Assembly (NCBI GenBank): GCA_030054095.1
Contig: JASGCO010000004.1
Coordinates: forward strand, 1-64,000
DNA from: Sediminibacterium sp.
Lineage (GTDB): Bacteria; Bacteroidota; Bacteroidia; B-17B0; Aurantibacillaceae
DNA: 64,000 nucleotides
Direction: 5' to 3'
Made by a program: the position numbers and the translations under genes. Positions 52,872-62,806 of the stretch are shown here, one piece after another. The notes under the pieces were generated by a model, which saw nothing but the letters and a program-made list of their open reading frames with translations, searched no databases and was not told the origin of the DNA. Within the stretch, counting starts at the first letter, position 1. Every line of letters begins with the position of its first letter.

Positions 52872-54521
52872 TTAATTCTCTTTGGCATATATTACCCAAC
52901 TATCCACCTTATCGCTTCCATCAATAAGAAAGATAATCTTTGCTTTCTCATAGATGTAAAACGTTTTCTGGGCACCGGCTACCGTTCGTGTTGGCGAACC
53001 GTACTGTTCCTTTACCTGAGCCGCTTTAGCACCTATTGTTATACCTCTGCCCGACTTGCCTTTGTAAAAAGGAGTAGTTACAATAAAATTATCAAGTCCT
53101 TTGGGGTATGAATACGTTTTTACTTTAATAGCTGTATAACTCTCTTCATGCCGTGAGTAAATACGAATAGCAGGGCGTTTGTCACTTTGCCGTTTGATTT
53201 CCATTTCCTCTGCACCTTCCAGAATTGCATCCATCAAGCCTGGTTCTGTTTCCGCAATCGTTTCTTCCATAGAAGAAATTTTCTCCTCCGATTTTTTAGG
53301 CTGCCCGAATAAACGCGCAAAAAAACCAGGTGTTGTAATGGCATTCAGATTTAATTCCGCCATTAACTTATTACCGTCCTTTGCTTTATTAAATGCGTCC
53401 TTTGCTTCGTTGCTTTTTCCACTATTGGCCAGCGCGATTCCTTTGGCTATATACGCATTAGCCAGCAACACCTGAAGACCATAAGCCTGTGACATTGTAA
53501 TGGCTTTACTTCCCATTCCGGCCGCCAGCTCATGATCGCCCAGCAAATCATTTACCATTGTGAGGTTTACATACGCAGGAGCATACTCCGGATCCATTGT
53601 AATAGCGGTATTAAACATATCTTTGGCCTCAGTTAATAAACGTTTCATCTTTTCATCCCGGTCTTCACCAAGTCCCTTTTGTCCGGCATTATCCATACGT
53701 GTATCCAAATCCATTGTAAAAGGATAAGCGAATTTTATTTTTTCCACGTCAAACAATTTAAGTGCCTCTCGGGCCAGAGAAACACCTGCATTATTATATA
53801 CCTCCCGGCTTGGGAACACGGAGATAATATGATCGTAACACGAGGCGGCACGTTCAAAATCATCCGTAGCATTCAGCAGATTAGCCGCTTCAAAAACAGC
53901 GATAAGCTTTTCCAGTTTTTTCTTGGAATTAGCGCCAATTTTCATTCGTTCCTGCAGGGTTGGATAACCATTTGTAACAGCGGGTAAAGCTGCGGCTGTA
54001 TAAAGTTCTTTAAAAAATTTGGGGCCAACATCCAACGATTTGTAACCAGCCATATAAGCAAAAAGTCCCCCATAATAATCGGCCTGCGCCTCGCACTCTG
54101 TTTTACGTTCCGAGGTTAACTTTAGTTTATAAATCTTACTAGCCACTTCCAGATCTTCATTGGCCGTTCCAAAGGCCATTCCCCAACCATGATCCTTGTA
54201 AAAATGCGCCAGTTCGTGTCCCAGTACCATCGCCAAAGCGTTCAGTGAATCTTCTCCAAATCCGGCACATAAATCGTAAATGCCCTCGCCAAGGTTAATC
54301 GTATTGTTGGATGGATCGTAATACGCGTTATAATAAGGCTTCGCATAATTGTAGATAAAATTGAAAGTTGGTTGCTTCCTGCTATCCTTAGCGGTTTGCG
54401 CAATGCGGTCATAAACGGCTTTACTTACCTTTAATTTATACTCCTTTTTAGCTGCGTTTGGTTTAGCCCATCCAACATAAGCAGAAAACACAACACAAAG
54501 CATTAAAATTCCCCTATTCAT
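52872..54521 (-). CDS. Exported M48-family metalloprotease with TPR region
   Basis: 549 residues with a signal peptide ending near GWAK. Zinc site HELAH at 102-106 (VLGHELAHFYKDHGW) and third ligand Glu about 144 in ECEAQADYYGG, as in periplasmic M48 proteases such as BepA. TPR-like helices follow at about 210-400 (PEYAPAYVNLTMVNDLLGDHELA, AKGIALANSGKSNEA). The last 100 or so residues form a separate small domain (GRGITIGAKAAQVKEQYGSP, IFLIDGSDKVDSWVI) that resembles a lipoprotein-assembly-type beta domain. BepA-like proteases with TPRs process outer-membrane proteins; a similar role is plausible. Confidence 0.88.
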   Translation of the reverse strand: MNRGILMLCVVFSAYVGWAKPNAAKKEYKLKVSKAVYDRIAQTAKDSRKQPTFNFIYNYAKPYYNAYYDPSNNTINLGEGIYDLCAGFGEDSLNALAMVLGHELAHFYKDHGWGMAFGTANEDLEVASKIYKLKLTSERKTECEAQADYYGGLFAYMAGYKSLDVGPKFFKELYTAAALPAVTNGYPTLQERMKIGANSKKKLEKLIAVFEAANLLNATDDFERAASCYDHIISVFPSREVYNNAGVSLAREALKLFDVEKIKFAYPFTMDLDTRMDNAGQKGLGEDRDEKMKRLLTEAKDMFNTAITMDPEYAPAYVNLTMVNDLLGDHELAAGMGSKAITMSQAYGLQVLLANAYIAKGIALANSGKSNEAKDAFNKAKDGNKLMAELNLNAITTPGFFARLFGQPKKSEEKISSMEETIAETEPGLMDAILEGAEEMEIKRQSDKRPAIRIYSRHEESYTAIKVKTYSYPKGLDNFIVTTPFYKGKSGRGITIGAKAAQVKEQYGSPTRTVAGAQKTFYIYEKAKIIFLIDGSDKVDSWVIYAKEN

Positions 54522-54720
54522 ACTCTATTAATTTAAAGTACCTAATATAGTGATTTAGCCTAATAATTGGCTAATGGTCGTGTGTTTTTAAAAAAAACAG
54601 CACACCCCTATAAGAAACATCCTTTATTCTGCCAGCTATACAGGAACACGTCAGATAAACCAGTCTTTTGGGGAAGAATGGGCCATCAACGGATTTTGAA
54701 CTAATTTGTAAAAAAACAGT

Positions 54721-56760
54721 TTACAGTATTGGCTTTTCTTCTGAAAACCGAACAGTTCCGCCTTTTCCAAATAAGCGTAAAGCCAGTTCCTTCCCTACCC
54801 CTTCCGCATCCTTAAACAAGAGCTCCGTATTAGTAACGATTTGTTTACCTAAATGATTCCATACATTTACTACTACACGGTATGTATCTCCCCTTTTCTC
54901 AAAGTATAATTTTGCTTTGGGACTATCCTCCGATTCAGTCCAGTTGATATTACAGTCTTTCAGATCCGCTACCACCTGTTCTGCCACCACACCCTGTGCA
55001 TTGTGTTCCAATTGCATAAAACAAGGAATACCCGAATAGGGCAATAACTGCGGGTAAGCCTCGAAACACTTTTTTGCCAATGCCAACTGTTTCTCTTCAT
55101 CATCTGTACAGTGTGCCAATAACTCCATTAAACGGAATGCGTATAAGCGTTCATAATCCCGGTCCATGCCGCCGTGTTCTGATACCTCTTCAGAATCAGA
55201 TGAAGCATTCCCTTTTAATAAGGTTTCCTGAAGCAAGGTTTCGCCTAACTGTAACGCTTCCTCTTCGTCTCCATCCTCGAATGTAAACCTGGCCTGTAAC
55301 AGTTGAAAATAGCGTTTCACCCGCAAACGTGGATCTGTAGCAGCATACCGTTCATATCGTTTCCGGAAAAAAGGAAGGCAAAAATCTTTTAATAAATACA
55401 CGCTTTCATCAAAACTAACCGTAGCCTCGGCACAAAATAAATCATAGACCATGCGGTGCCGCTCCGGGTTACTGGCCAGCGCATCTACCAGCGCGTATTC
55501 CAACATCGCTTTTTCCAACTTGAGTGATGCGAAGTCATAAAGATCAGAAGGCGTGTACCACCATCCCTTATTAAAAAATTTGAGGCGACTTATTTTTTTA
55601 TCTGTCAGCTGAACACGTAACAAATTAATGGTAAACTCATATTGCGACTGTGTGAGTGTGGTATTAATGTGTAATTCCTTAAACTGAAAGGCTTTGTTTA
55701 AGTGAAACTCGCTGCTGTCTAACTGTCCATCGTACAAATAAGCTCTGGCAAGGGCAATGTTATACCACCCAAAACCCGGCGTAGACCCGACCTGCTCAAT
55801 TTTATCTTGTGTGCTCCTGATAGCGCCTTTGGTATTTCCAGCATACACCATTAAGGTGGGCATATAATAACTGGCTTCTTCCAGCGCGAAACGTCGCCTG
55901 TATTGCGGTTTCTGATAATTTTCCATGGCACCGGAAAACAAGCCTACCTCGTGTTGCATATTAGCATAATTGCTCCAGGAAACACGTCCTCCCTGTATCA
56001 GGAAACGGTAATAATATTCTGCGCTGTCGTAACGTTGCATATAATTATGCATAATGGCCAGATAATGATATACCGTTAATAAATCTTCATCACTTTGATA
56101 AGGGCCATACCACATATCGTTTACCTGCTTGTTGCGCTGAATGGTTTCTATTTGTTTGTAGCAGGATTTCAGTGCCATTTGTACGTTTTCCTCAATCGAA
56201 TTTTTAAGAAAAGGGTGCTTATCTGATGTGTAGAAACGATTCCGGTGATACAACCAGCAACGGTCGCAATCTAACCCAAAAAAATCACGCTGAAACTGAT
56301 AGCCCTCTATTTTATCAATCAGTGCCATGGTGGAATCCGGCATTTCAATACTGTTGTAACTTTGAATAAGTGTGTTGGCGATGTAATAAAAATCATCGAA
56401 GCGCTGCACATTCTGACTAAAAAAACCAAATGAAGAAAACATACGCTTTAATGTTTCGCCGTAATCCTTCTCTATCAGATAAAGTGCTTTCCGCAGCGGC
56501 ACAATAGCCTGACGATACCCCAGATAATCACCGCTCCGTTCGTATTTATACAATCCTTCCAACAACCACCCTACGTAATAGGTACTGTCCAGCCGGATAA
56601 ATTCACGGCTCCGCGGTAAGGCATCCTTATCATCAGGATTAACCCCAACGCGTTTGGCATCTATCTCGTACCGCGCCGCGCTTTTGATCTGCGCTGTCAT
56701 CTGCACAGACGCCAGCAGGAAGCTAAAAAATAATACAATTATCCTGTTCATGTACTTCAT
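54721..56760 (-). CDS. Exported helical-repeat protein of unknown function, end of MoxR operon
   Basis: 679 residues with a signal peptide ending near VQMTAQ. The body is helical and rich in Tyr, Leu and Glu (SYNSIEMPDSTMALIDKIEGY, YHYLAIMHNYMQRYDSAEYYYRFL, ALARAYLYDGQLDSSEFHLNKAF), the texture of TPR-type solenoids. The last 90 residues look beta-rich (GDTYRVVVNVWNHLGKQIVTNTELL). I recognise no catalytic motif. Its start is 3 bases after the moxR stop, so it belongs to the DUF58/transglutaminase/MoxR operon. Confidence 0.7.
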   Translation of the reverse strand: MKYMNRIIVLFFSFLLASVQMTAQIKSAARYEIDAKRVGVNPDDKDALPRSREFIRLDSTYYVGWLLEGLYKYERSGDYLGYRQAIVPLRKALYLIEKDYGETLKRMFSSFGFFSQNVQRFDDFYYIANTLIQSYNSIEMPDSTMALIDKIEGYQFQRDFFGLDCDRCWLYHRNRFYTSDKHPFLKNSIEENVQMALKSCYKQIETIQRNKQVNDMWYGPYQSDEDLLTVYHYLAIMHNYMQRYDSAEYYYRFLIQGGRVSWSNYANMQHEVGLFSGAMENYQKPQYRRRFALEEASYYMPTLMVYAGNTKGAIRSTQDKIEQVGSTPGFGWYNIALARAYLYDGQLDSSEFHLNKAFQFKELHINTTLTQSQYEFTINLLRVQLTDKKISRLKFFNKGWWYTPSDLYDFASLKLEKAMLEYALVDALASNPERHRMVYDLFCAEATVSFDESVYLLKDFCLPFFRKRYERYAATDPRLRVKRYFQLLQARFTFEDGDEEEALQLGETLLQETLLKGNASSDSEEVSEHGGMDRDYERLYAFRLMELLAHCTDDEEKQLALAKKCFEAYPQLLPYSGIPCFMQLEHNAQGVVAEQVVADLKDCNINWTESEDSPKAKLYFEKRGDTYRVVVNVWNHLGKQIVTNTELLFKDAEGVGKELALRLFGKGGTVRFSEEKPIL

Positions 56761-56763
56761 GTC

Positions 56764-57759
56764 TCAGGCCATAAATGTTCCCTGTGATTGTAAATTCAGA
56801 CGGCGCAAACGGTCGAGTTCTTTTGCCAGGATTTGTCCCAGTGCCTTCTGACGCCCTTCCTTACTTCTGTAGATTAACCGATGATCCAGTACTGGCGGTG
56901 CCAATCGGGCTAAATCATCTTCCGTTACATACATACGGCCATTTACCATGGCAAACGCTTTTAAGCATTTTAAAAAAGTGATGCCACTGCGCGTAGATGC
57001 GCCTAAGGTAATTTCGGGATGTGAACGGGTTGCTCTTATGAGATTACGAACCGCAACCACCAGTTCTTCGTGTATAAATACCTTTTCGGTTTCGTTTTGC
57101 AGATGAATAATTTCTTCCAAACTTATCACCTGCTTTACTTTGCTGATATTATTCTGTATGCCGAGGTAATCGTTGTAAATGTCTAATTCGGTTTGTTCAT
57201 CTACGTACCCGAAATAAATTTTAATAAAAAAACGATCTAACTGAGCCGTTGGCAAAGGATAAGTCCCCTCGGTTTCCACCGGGTTTTGAGTGGCTATTGT
57301 AAAAAATAATTTTTCAAGCGGATAGGTCGTTTCACCTATCGTTATTTGATTTTCAGCCATACATTCGAGCAATGCCGACTGTACTTTCGGGGATGCGCGG
57401 TTGATTTCATCTGCCAATAGAAAGTGGCAAAACAATGGCCCCTTTTTAAACACAAAATCCTTTTTATTCTCATCAAAAATATGAGACCCAATAAGATCCA
57501 TAGGTAGTAAATCTGGCGTAAACTGTATCCGCTTAAACTGTACATCGCCCGCGCCACCGGCTACACTATGCGCCAGGGTTTTAGCCATGACTGTTTTTCC
57601 CGTCCCGGGATTATCCTCCATCAGGATATGTCCTTTCGCCAGAAGCGCTGTTAATACAAACTGGATTTGATCCCGCTTTCCTTTAATAACGGTTTCTATG
57701 TTATCTATCAACTTTTGTATCGTGGTTACTACCTGTTCGTTTTGCTGCGTTGTTTCCAT
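56764..57759 (-). CDS. MoxR-family AAA+ ATPase
   Basis: 331 residues. Walker A DNPGTGKTVMAKTLA at about 48-62, Walker B LLADEINRASPKVQSALLECMAE, then TIATQNPVETEGTYPLPTAQLDRFF split, and the C-terminal lid with ASTRSGITFLKCLKAFA. MoxR ATPases act as chaperones that assemble or activate partner proteins, typically those with VWA or DUF58 domains encoded nearby. Here the DUF58 and transglutaminase partners lie directly upstream. A dedicated VWA gene is not in the window. Confidence 0.93.
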   Translation of the reverse strand: METTQQNEQVVTTIQKLIDNIETVIKGKRDQIQFVLTALLAKGHILMEDNPGTGKTVMAKTLAHSVAGGAGDVQFKRIQFTPDLLPMDLIGSHIFDENKKDFVFKKGPLFCHFLLADEINRASPKVQSALLECMAENQITIGETTYPLEKLFFTIATQNPVETEGTYPLPTAQLDRFFIKIYFGYVDEQTELDIYNDYLGIQNNISKVKQVISLEEIIHLQNETEKVFIHEELVVAVRNLIRATRSHPEITLGASTRSGITFLKCLKAFAMVNGRMYVTEDDLARLAPPVLDHRLIYRSKEGRQKALGQILAKELDRLRRLNLQSQGTFMA

Positions 57760-57762
57760 GGT

Positions 57763-60390
57763 TTACCTGGGTTTTATAAAAAATTGTAATGTACGTCCAA
57801 CGCTAAAAAAAGCACCGACGCGTTTTGTTAATGGTATAAATTTCTTTATCCGTTTTAGATTGCTGCTAAAAGCAGTTTCTATCTGATCCTTTTCCTGTAG
57901 CAGAAGCGGTTGTGTGCCATACTTTAATTTTTGATAAACACTCATAAAACGTTCTAATTCCGTTCCCATTGTTTTATCCATGCGTTGAGCAAACGATTGA
58001 GGCCCCATTCCATAAGCGGAGTAGTCCATCTGATTAAGGTAATACAGTAAAGCACGGTGTCTGAAAAATGCCTTCCGCTCCGTAGCGTTGTTTTTAGATT
58101 GCGCTAAAACACGCATGTATAGCCAAATCAGGAAGGGTAACAGAAATACAATACAGGTAAGAATGACCAGAGTTATTAAAGTAGTGTACAGTATATTCAG
58201 CCAGTTTACGGGTTGAGTAGACTTCTTTTGCTTTTCTTCCTTCTTTTGCTTTTGTTCGGGTTTTACCAACACTTTTACTTCGTCAACCGGAACCCGAGCA
58301 GGTAAACGCTCCAGAATGGCATCAAAATTATCGGAGGACCGCGTGTAAATAGTTTTAAGAGCTTCGGCTCTAGACACGAGCGTTACGCGCATTCCGGTTT
58401 TAACAAAGCCAAGGGATACAGTACCTGTGTCATTTATAATACGAGCAAGCGATACATCAGTGAGAACCTCACGATTAGCTGGCGCTACAAATTCTGTATC
58501 GTGATATAACATTTTAGTAGTGCTGAGTTCAAGTGTTTTCTTTATGGTATCAATAGCCGTTACCTCTCCATCCATTACCAGATAAGTAGCCGGTACTTCT
58601 GAGGGGGGCGTACCATCTGGCTGCGGTGCCTGGCGGGTATTGACATCCGGAACAGTTGTATCAAAATCAATCCAGCCATACCCCTGAAAATACACCTGTA
58701 CCCAAGCGTGCGCCTGATCGGCATAAAACCAATACCAACCCGGATTTTTACTACTACGGTCAGTAGCCAGAAACCCGGCTGCCAAACGTGACGGAATACC
58801 TAAGGATCGTAACATAAACAAAGTAGCTCCGGCATAATAGGCACAATAGCCTTTACGGTTTTCGAACAAAAAATAATTCAGCTTACTGGCACTCGGAATT
58901 CCCGGTACACCTGGATTATCAGAATAGCTGAACAATGGCTGATTAAATTCATCCTTACTTAAAAAGTAATCCCTTATGGCCAGTATTTTATCAATAGGCG
59001 CTTCCGCATCCGCGGTGATTTTTTTACTTAACGCCGCAATACGCTTATATTCCGGATTAGAGGGCATAAACGTGTAATAACGTTCAAACGCTTTATCGGG
59101 ACTTTGGATGCGTGTTACTTCCCGTAATTTAGCAAACCGTAATTCCTGGAATTTTTCCAGTTCCATATTTCCTGCCGGGTTATAAATAAAATAAGCGCTG
59201 TTTAATTCACTTACCCACATTTTGGCAGTATAGGCACTCCGGTATTCCTTTTTGTATTCTTCGGGTACGGAAATAGGCTGACAATAAAACGCGGTTGACG
59301 GCGCTACAAAACTTTCCGGTGAAAGGTTCACTTTATAAATATCTGCCGTAATTACCTTGCGATCTAATGTGCCCAGTGAAGCGCTTATCATCGAAGTATC
59401 ACTCTCTTTAAAATACAAGGGGATTTTAGATGGATCAGGCTTAAACAAATCATTATGTGGTAAACTGTCATCTACTTCAAACGTTTGCGTTAAAGTATCA
59501 AAACGGGTATAATAGTGTGAGGTAAAATAGAGTGGATTCGGAATTTTTGTATTTTCAAAAAAATTATCGAGTCGGGCTACAAAAACAAGGGATTTATCTT
59601 TACTAAGTGAGCCACTAAGCTTCGTCTGATCTTTATTTTGTATGCCACCATTCTTATCTTTTTGAGTCATGGACTCACTATTGCTTCCGCCATTCCCTTC
59701 CTTGTTCTGCGCTTTACCACCTCCCCACTGTTTTTCTACTGCCTGAAATTCGCTTTTGAATAAAGTAAGCAAGCCCACCAGAAACACCAGAATTAATAGG
59801 GTAAACCATACTAAGCGTTTGCCGATAAAAAACGAAAAACGTGCCTCTTCTTCACTCACATTCCGGATAAGTTCGGCTGTGTAAATACAATAAAAGCAAT
59901 ATACAAGAACCGGTATCAATCCACTAATTAGAGAAGATACTGTTATATCGCTTGTTCTGCTGATAAGAGCTATTTCAGACAGTAATAACAGCGCGCTCCA
60001 GAAAATAGTTACAAAACGCGACCTGCTGAATCCATATCCCGACAGCCAGCCTACCAGGAAAAGTATGCTAAATACATAAAAGCGTATGGCGGCATGAAAG
60101 CTATCAAACTCTCCGAAAGATACCTGCTGAATAATCTGATAAAGTATGGCCAGAAACAAAGCCAACGCGGCACTAAGGGTAAAAAACCGGAAGCGGTATC
60201 TGAATACAAAAACCGCGGTCGTACATCCTATTGCAAAGTAGATCGTCTGACTGATCCATCCATTACCCAAAATCGCATAATACGCGTTTACCCGTTTCAG
60301 AAAAAAACAGATAAATAGCACTGTGAGTATCACCAGTAGCAGGAGGCGATATACCGTTTTTTTAAGTGTATGGTATTGGCCCGGCTTCAT
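57763..60390 (-). CDS. Transglutaminase-like membrane protein
   Basis: 875 residues. Several membrane segments in the first 200 residues, a long periplasmic part, and one membrane segment near about 735-760 followed by a cytosolic tail. The transglutaminase core contains GYCAYYAGATLFML (catalytic Cys), QAHAWVQVYFQGYGW (His) and IDFDTTVPD (Asp), so the triad is complete. This is the TgpA-like partner of MoxR-DUF58 clusters. The start overlaps the DUF58 stop by 4 bases. A Lys/Glu/Gln-rich stretch precedes the last membrane segment. Confidence 0.9.
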   Translation of the reverse strand: MKPGQYHTLKKTVYRLLLLVILTVLFICFFLKRVNAYYAILGNGWISQTIYFAIGCTTAVFVFRYRFRFFTLSAALALFLAILYQIIQQVSFGEFDSFHAAIRFYVFSILFLVGWLSGYGFSRSRFVTIFWSALLLLSEIALISRTSDITVSSLISGLIPVLVYCFYCIYTAELIRNVSEEEARFSFFIGKRLVWFTLLILVFLVGLLTLFKSEFQAVEKQWGGGKAQNKEGNGGSNSESMTQKDKNGGIQNKDQTKLSGSLSKDKSLVFVARLDNFFENTKIPNPLYFTSHYYTRFDTLTQTFEVDDSLPHNDLFKPDPSKIPLYFKESDTSMISASLGTLDRKVITADIYKVNLSPESFVAPSTAFYCQPISVPEEYKKEYRSAYTAKMWVSELNSAYFIYNPAGNMELEKFQELRFAKLREVTRIQSPDKAFERYYTFMPSNPEYKRIAALSKKITADAEAPIDKILAIRDYFLSKDEFNQPLFSYSDNPGVPGIPSASKLNYFLFENRKGYCAYYAGATLFMLRSLGIPSRLAAGFLATDRSSKNPGWYWFYADQAHAWVQVYFQGYGWIDFDTTVPDVNTRQAPQPDGTPPSEVPATYLVMDGEVTAIDTIKKTLELSTTKMLYHDTEFVAPANREVLTDVSLARIINDTGTVSLGFVKTGMRVTLVSRAEALKTIYTRSSDNFDAILERLPARVPVDEVKVLVKPEQKQKKEEKQKKSTQPVNWLNILYTTLITLVILTCIVFLLPFLIWLYMRVLAQSKNNATERKAFFRHRALLYYLNQMDYSAYGMGPQSFAQRMDKTMGTELERFMSVYQKLKYGTQPLLLQEKDQIETAFSSNLKRIKKFIPLTKRVGAFFSVGRTLQFFIKPR

Positions 60391-61766
60391 GTTTCAAGTG
60401 TCATTATATTTACCCGCTCAGAGCCATTCAGTATGGATCGGATACGGTCTTCATTTGCCTTTAACTTTAAACGTAGTGGGGATAACTGCCACGCTGTCGC
60501 GTTCTGTTCTTTTACTGAAGGGTCTTCCTTTATAAAGAGCCATCTCATCCACTGTGTTAGTACTCCCCGATGCATGGCCTCACTTAACGGTACAAAAACA
60601 AACGAAATGTCGTTACCATAGCGTTCCAGCCACTCTTCTACTTCATCCGCACTATTTAAAGAAGAAATAAGAATCACCGAGGCATAACCAGCCTTTACAA
60701 AATCGGTTAAGGTCGTTTCGTTCTGCCAGTTACTGGCCGCTATTCTGAATTTTATTTTTTCCGAAGGATCGGTTACTGAAACCGGAGGCAAACTTTGATC
60801 AGGAATATACGTCAATTCAAATCCCTTTTGCGCAAGCTGGCAATACACCGTCCAGCAGGCATTTTTATAGTAGTTTAAGAACACCTGTTCGGCTACTGTG
60901 TTCCCTACTACACTGGCAAACGTATAAAAGGAAGGATAAAAATAAATATGTGACGCGTAAGGATCTAATCGTTCCGGCGTTCTTACTACCAATTCTTTAT
61001 TCCGCGCGTAAATTTTCCATACGATCCGCCGTACATCATCGCTACTTTCAAAATTTTTATAATTCAGGTACTCGCCTTCCACGCGCTTAAGTTCTTCTAT
61101 TCTTACATTCGTTTCCTCCGTTTTACGTGGAGAAGCCAGAACAGATTGACTTTGGTGTTCAACGGGATGTACATGAAAACGTAGGTTTACCGGTATGGGT
61201 ACAACCAAAGAAAAGAAATGAAAAAAATCCTCAACATACAAAATAACTTTATCCGCATGGTATTCTCTGATTTCCGGTAACCGCCAGGAAAATAAACCCT
61301 TCCACCCGGAGCCCTTCCCTTTTTCTTTCTGAAATGCCGGGGAGAATTTAGGGGAATACCGTGTTATATCGTATCGTACCCGTAATTTAATAAATCCCAT
61401 AAAAGGAGGAAGCAACGGGTTAACAGCACAACTTAATAGTTGTTGTTCAGACGAATTTGAATGTCGTGGCAAAATATCCAGCTTCACTACCATGTCTCCT
61501 TTTCGTTGCTGCCATTTAATATACCCAAATGAAAAGAGTGTCGTTAATAAGGCAAAACAAACCATGCTGATACCAAACAGTACACTCAGGCTCATTAGTA
61601 CTTTAAAGATATCTCGATAGGCCGATTCGGGTAAGTCGGATAATTGTTTCAGTTTGGAATACCCCGGAATAAGTATCGCTAAAAACACCAGAAAATAAAC
61701 AGTTACGGGGATAAAATACCCCACGCGCTGAATACCCTGCCACAACTTGCTAAAAAAGCTTCTCAC
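60387..61766 (-). CDS. DUF58-domain membrane protein
   Basis: 459 residues with two membrane segments near the N-terminus (about 15-35 and 55-85). The DUF58 core lies around 215-300: RVEGEYLNYKNFESSDDVRRIVWKIYARN in part, then VVRTPERLDPYASHIYFY. DUF58 proteins with adjacent MoxR and transglutaminase form a widespread module whose substrate is unresolved. It is the first gene of the operon. I did not see a clean TAnnTTTG element within 60 bases upstream. Confidence 0.88.
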   Translation of the reverse strand: MRSFFSKLWQGIQRVGYFIPVTVYFLVFLAILIPGYSKLKQLSDLPESAYRDIFKVLMSLSVLFGISMVCFALLTTLFSFGYIKWQQRKGDMVVKLDILPRHSNSSEQQLLSCAVNPLLPPFMGFIKLRVRYDITRYSPKFSPAFQKEKGKGSGWKGLFSWRLPEIREYHADKVILYVEDFFHFFSLVVPIPVNLRFHVHPVEHQSQSVLASPRKTEETNVRIEELKRVEGEYLNYKNFESSDDVRRIVWKIYARNKELVVRTPERLDPYASHIYFYPSFYTFASVVGNTVAEQVFLNYYKNACWTVYCQLAQKGFELTYIPDQSLPPVSVTDPSEKIKFRIAASNWQNETTLTDFVKAGYASVILISSLNSADEVEEWLERYGNDISFVFVPLSEAMHRGVLTQWMRWLFIKEDPSVKEQNATAWQLSPLRLKLKANEDRIRSILNGSERVNIMTLET

Positions 61767-61822
61767 AAGTGTTTAAATTACAATTTTGGGTAGAACTAAG
61801 CAAATAAAGGAGGCGTCCTTAT

Positions 61823-62806
61823 CTATTGCTTAACTATTTTTTTGATTGTGCTTGTTCCTTTCGCGGAAGTCATCTTAAACCAATACAATCCGCTGGTCCA
61901 TTCGCGGGTACTGATCATTTGATCTGCGCCCCGAAATACGACTCGCCCGCACATATCCGACACTTCTATTTCCTTTACATCTTCGTCTTTCGTTGCCATA
62001 ATGTAAACTACATCTGTAGCCGGATTCGGGTACACATAAAAAATGTTTTCGAAACCGTATTCCTTTACGCTTACTACACTTTGATGAATAACGCCCACCG
62101 CATCCAGATCGAAACCGCCGCTGGCAAATGCTGTTGGATAGGGATCATTAACAGGGTGATTATTTTTATCGTAAGTGGCATAGGGTGCCTGCACTGCTCC
62201 AACCACGTCCACTATTTTAACGTGTGTAATGGCACCAATATTTAAACCTTGCACTGTACTTAACTCCTGTAAATCAAACGGTGTTCCGTAATCTACTTTA
62301 TACTTTCCTGCCAGATTATGCAACTTTGTCGCATCGCCAGAGGCATCAAAGGGACCTATCTGAGTAAGGGTTGATGTATTGGACACTGCCGGAAATCTTA
62401 CATAGTGACTCCCATCGCTACTCACTTCTACAAATGCCAGTTCGAGAAACGCATTATCGAACGCATTTTCAAAAACGGCAAAATCGGGACCGGGGCCATT
62501 ACTGATTGGTGGCTGAAATGTTAGAATGGCCACGCCTCCATCGCCAAGACTTACAACAGGATTATGTCCCACTTTTCCTGTTCCGTTGGTATCGGCACCC
62601 ACGCTAACATATCCCGCACCAGCATTGGCTATATCCTGATATCCACGGTTTACCACACAGGTTTTAGCCCAATTCACAAAAGCGGCACTGTCCTTATACA
62701 TGGCTGTTGTAGATAAGGCACCTACAGGGCCGGGAAACTGTGCCTTGCAACAAAGTACTGATATCAGCACCAAAATAAACATAATTCCTGTTTTCATGAT
62801 TTTCAT
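61823..62806 (-). CDS. T9SS-sorted secreted protein under a B12 riboswitch
   Basis: 327 residues; signal peptide ending near CCKAQ. The mature domain (about 25-240) has GAGYVSVGADTNGTGKVGHNPVVSLGDGG in parts, PGPDFAVFENAFDNAFLELAFVEVSSDG in parts, PYGTPFDLQEL-like loops and a C-terminal GGFDLDAVGVIHQ. It resembles secreted cell-surface beta-domain proteins found near corrinoid riboswitches; I am not certain of the family name. A T9SS type A sorting domain follows (FYVYPNPATDVVYIM, GRVVFRG, WTSGLYWFKM). As the second gene of a cobalamin-riboswitch operon, a surface corrinoid-binding role is a plausible inference. Confidence 0.8.
   Translation of the reverse strand: MKIMKTGIMFILVLISVLCCKAQFPGPVGALSTTAMYKDSAAFVNWAKTCVVNRGYQDIANAGAGYVSVGADTNGTGKVGHNPVVSLGDGGVAILTFQPPISNGPGPDFAVFENAFDNAFLELAFVEVSSDGSHYVRFPAVSNTSTLTQIGPFDASGDATKLHNLAGKYKVDYGTPFDLQELSTVQGLNIGAITHVKIVDVVGAVQAPYATYDKNNHPVNDPYPTAFASGGFDLDAVGVIHQSVVSVKEYGFENIFYVYPNPATDVVYIMATKDEDVKEIEVSDMCGRVVFRGADQMISTREWTSGLYWFKMTSAKGTSTIKKIVKQ

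Noticed and set aside
52808-52888. Longer metacaspase start at 52888
   Set aside because: The extension reads through a terminator-like hairpin and precedes a perfect signal peptide that begins at 52807.
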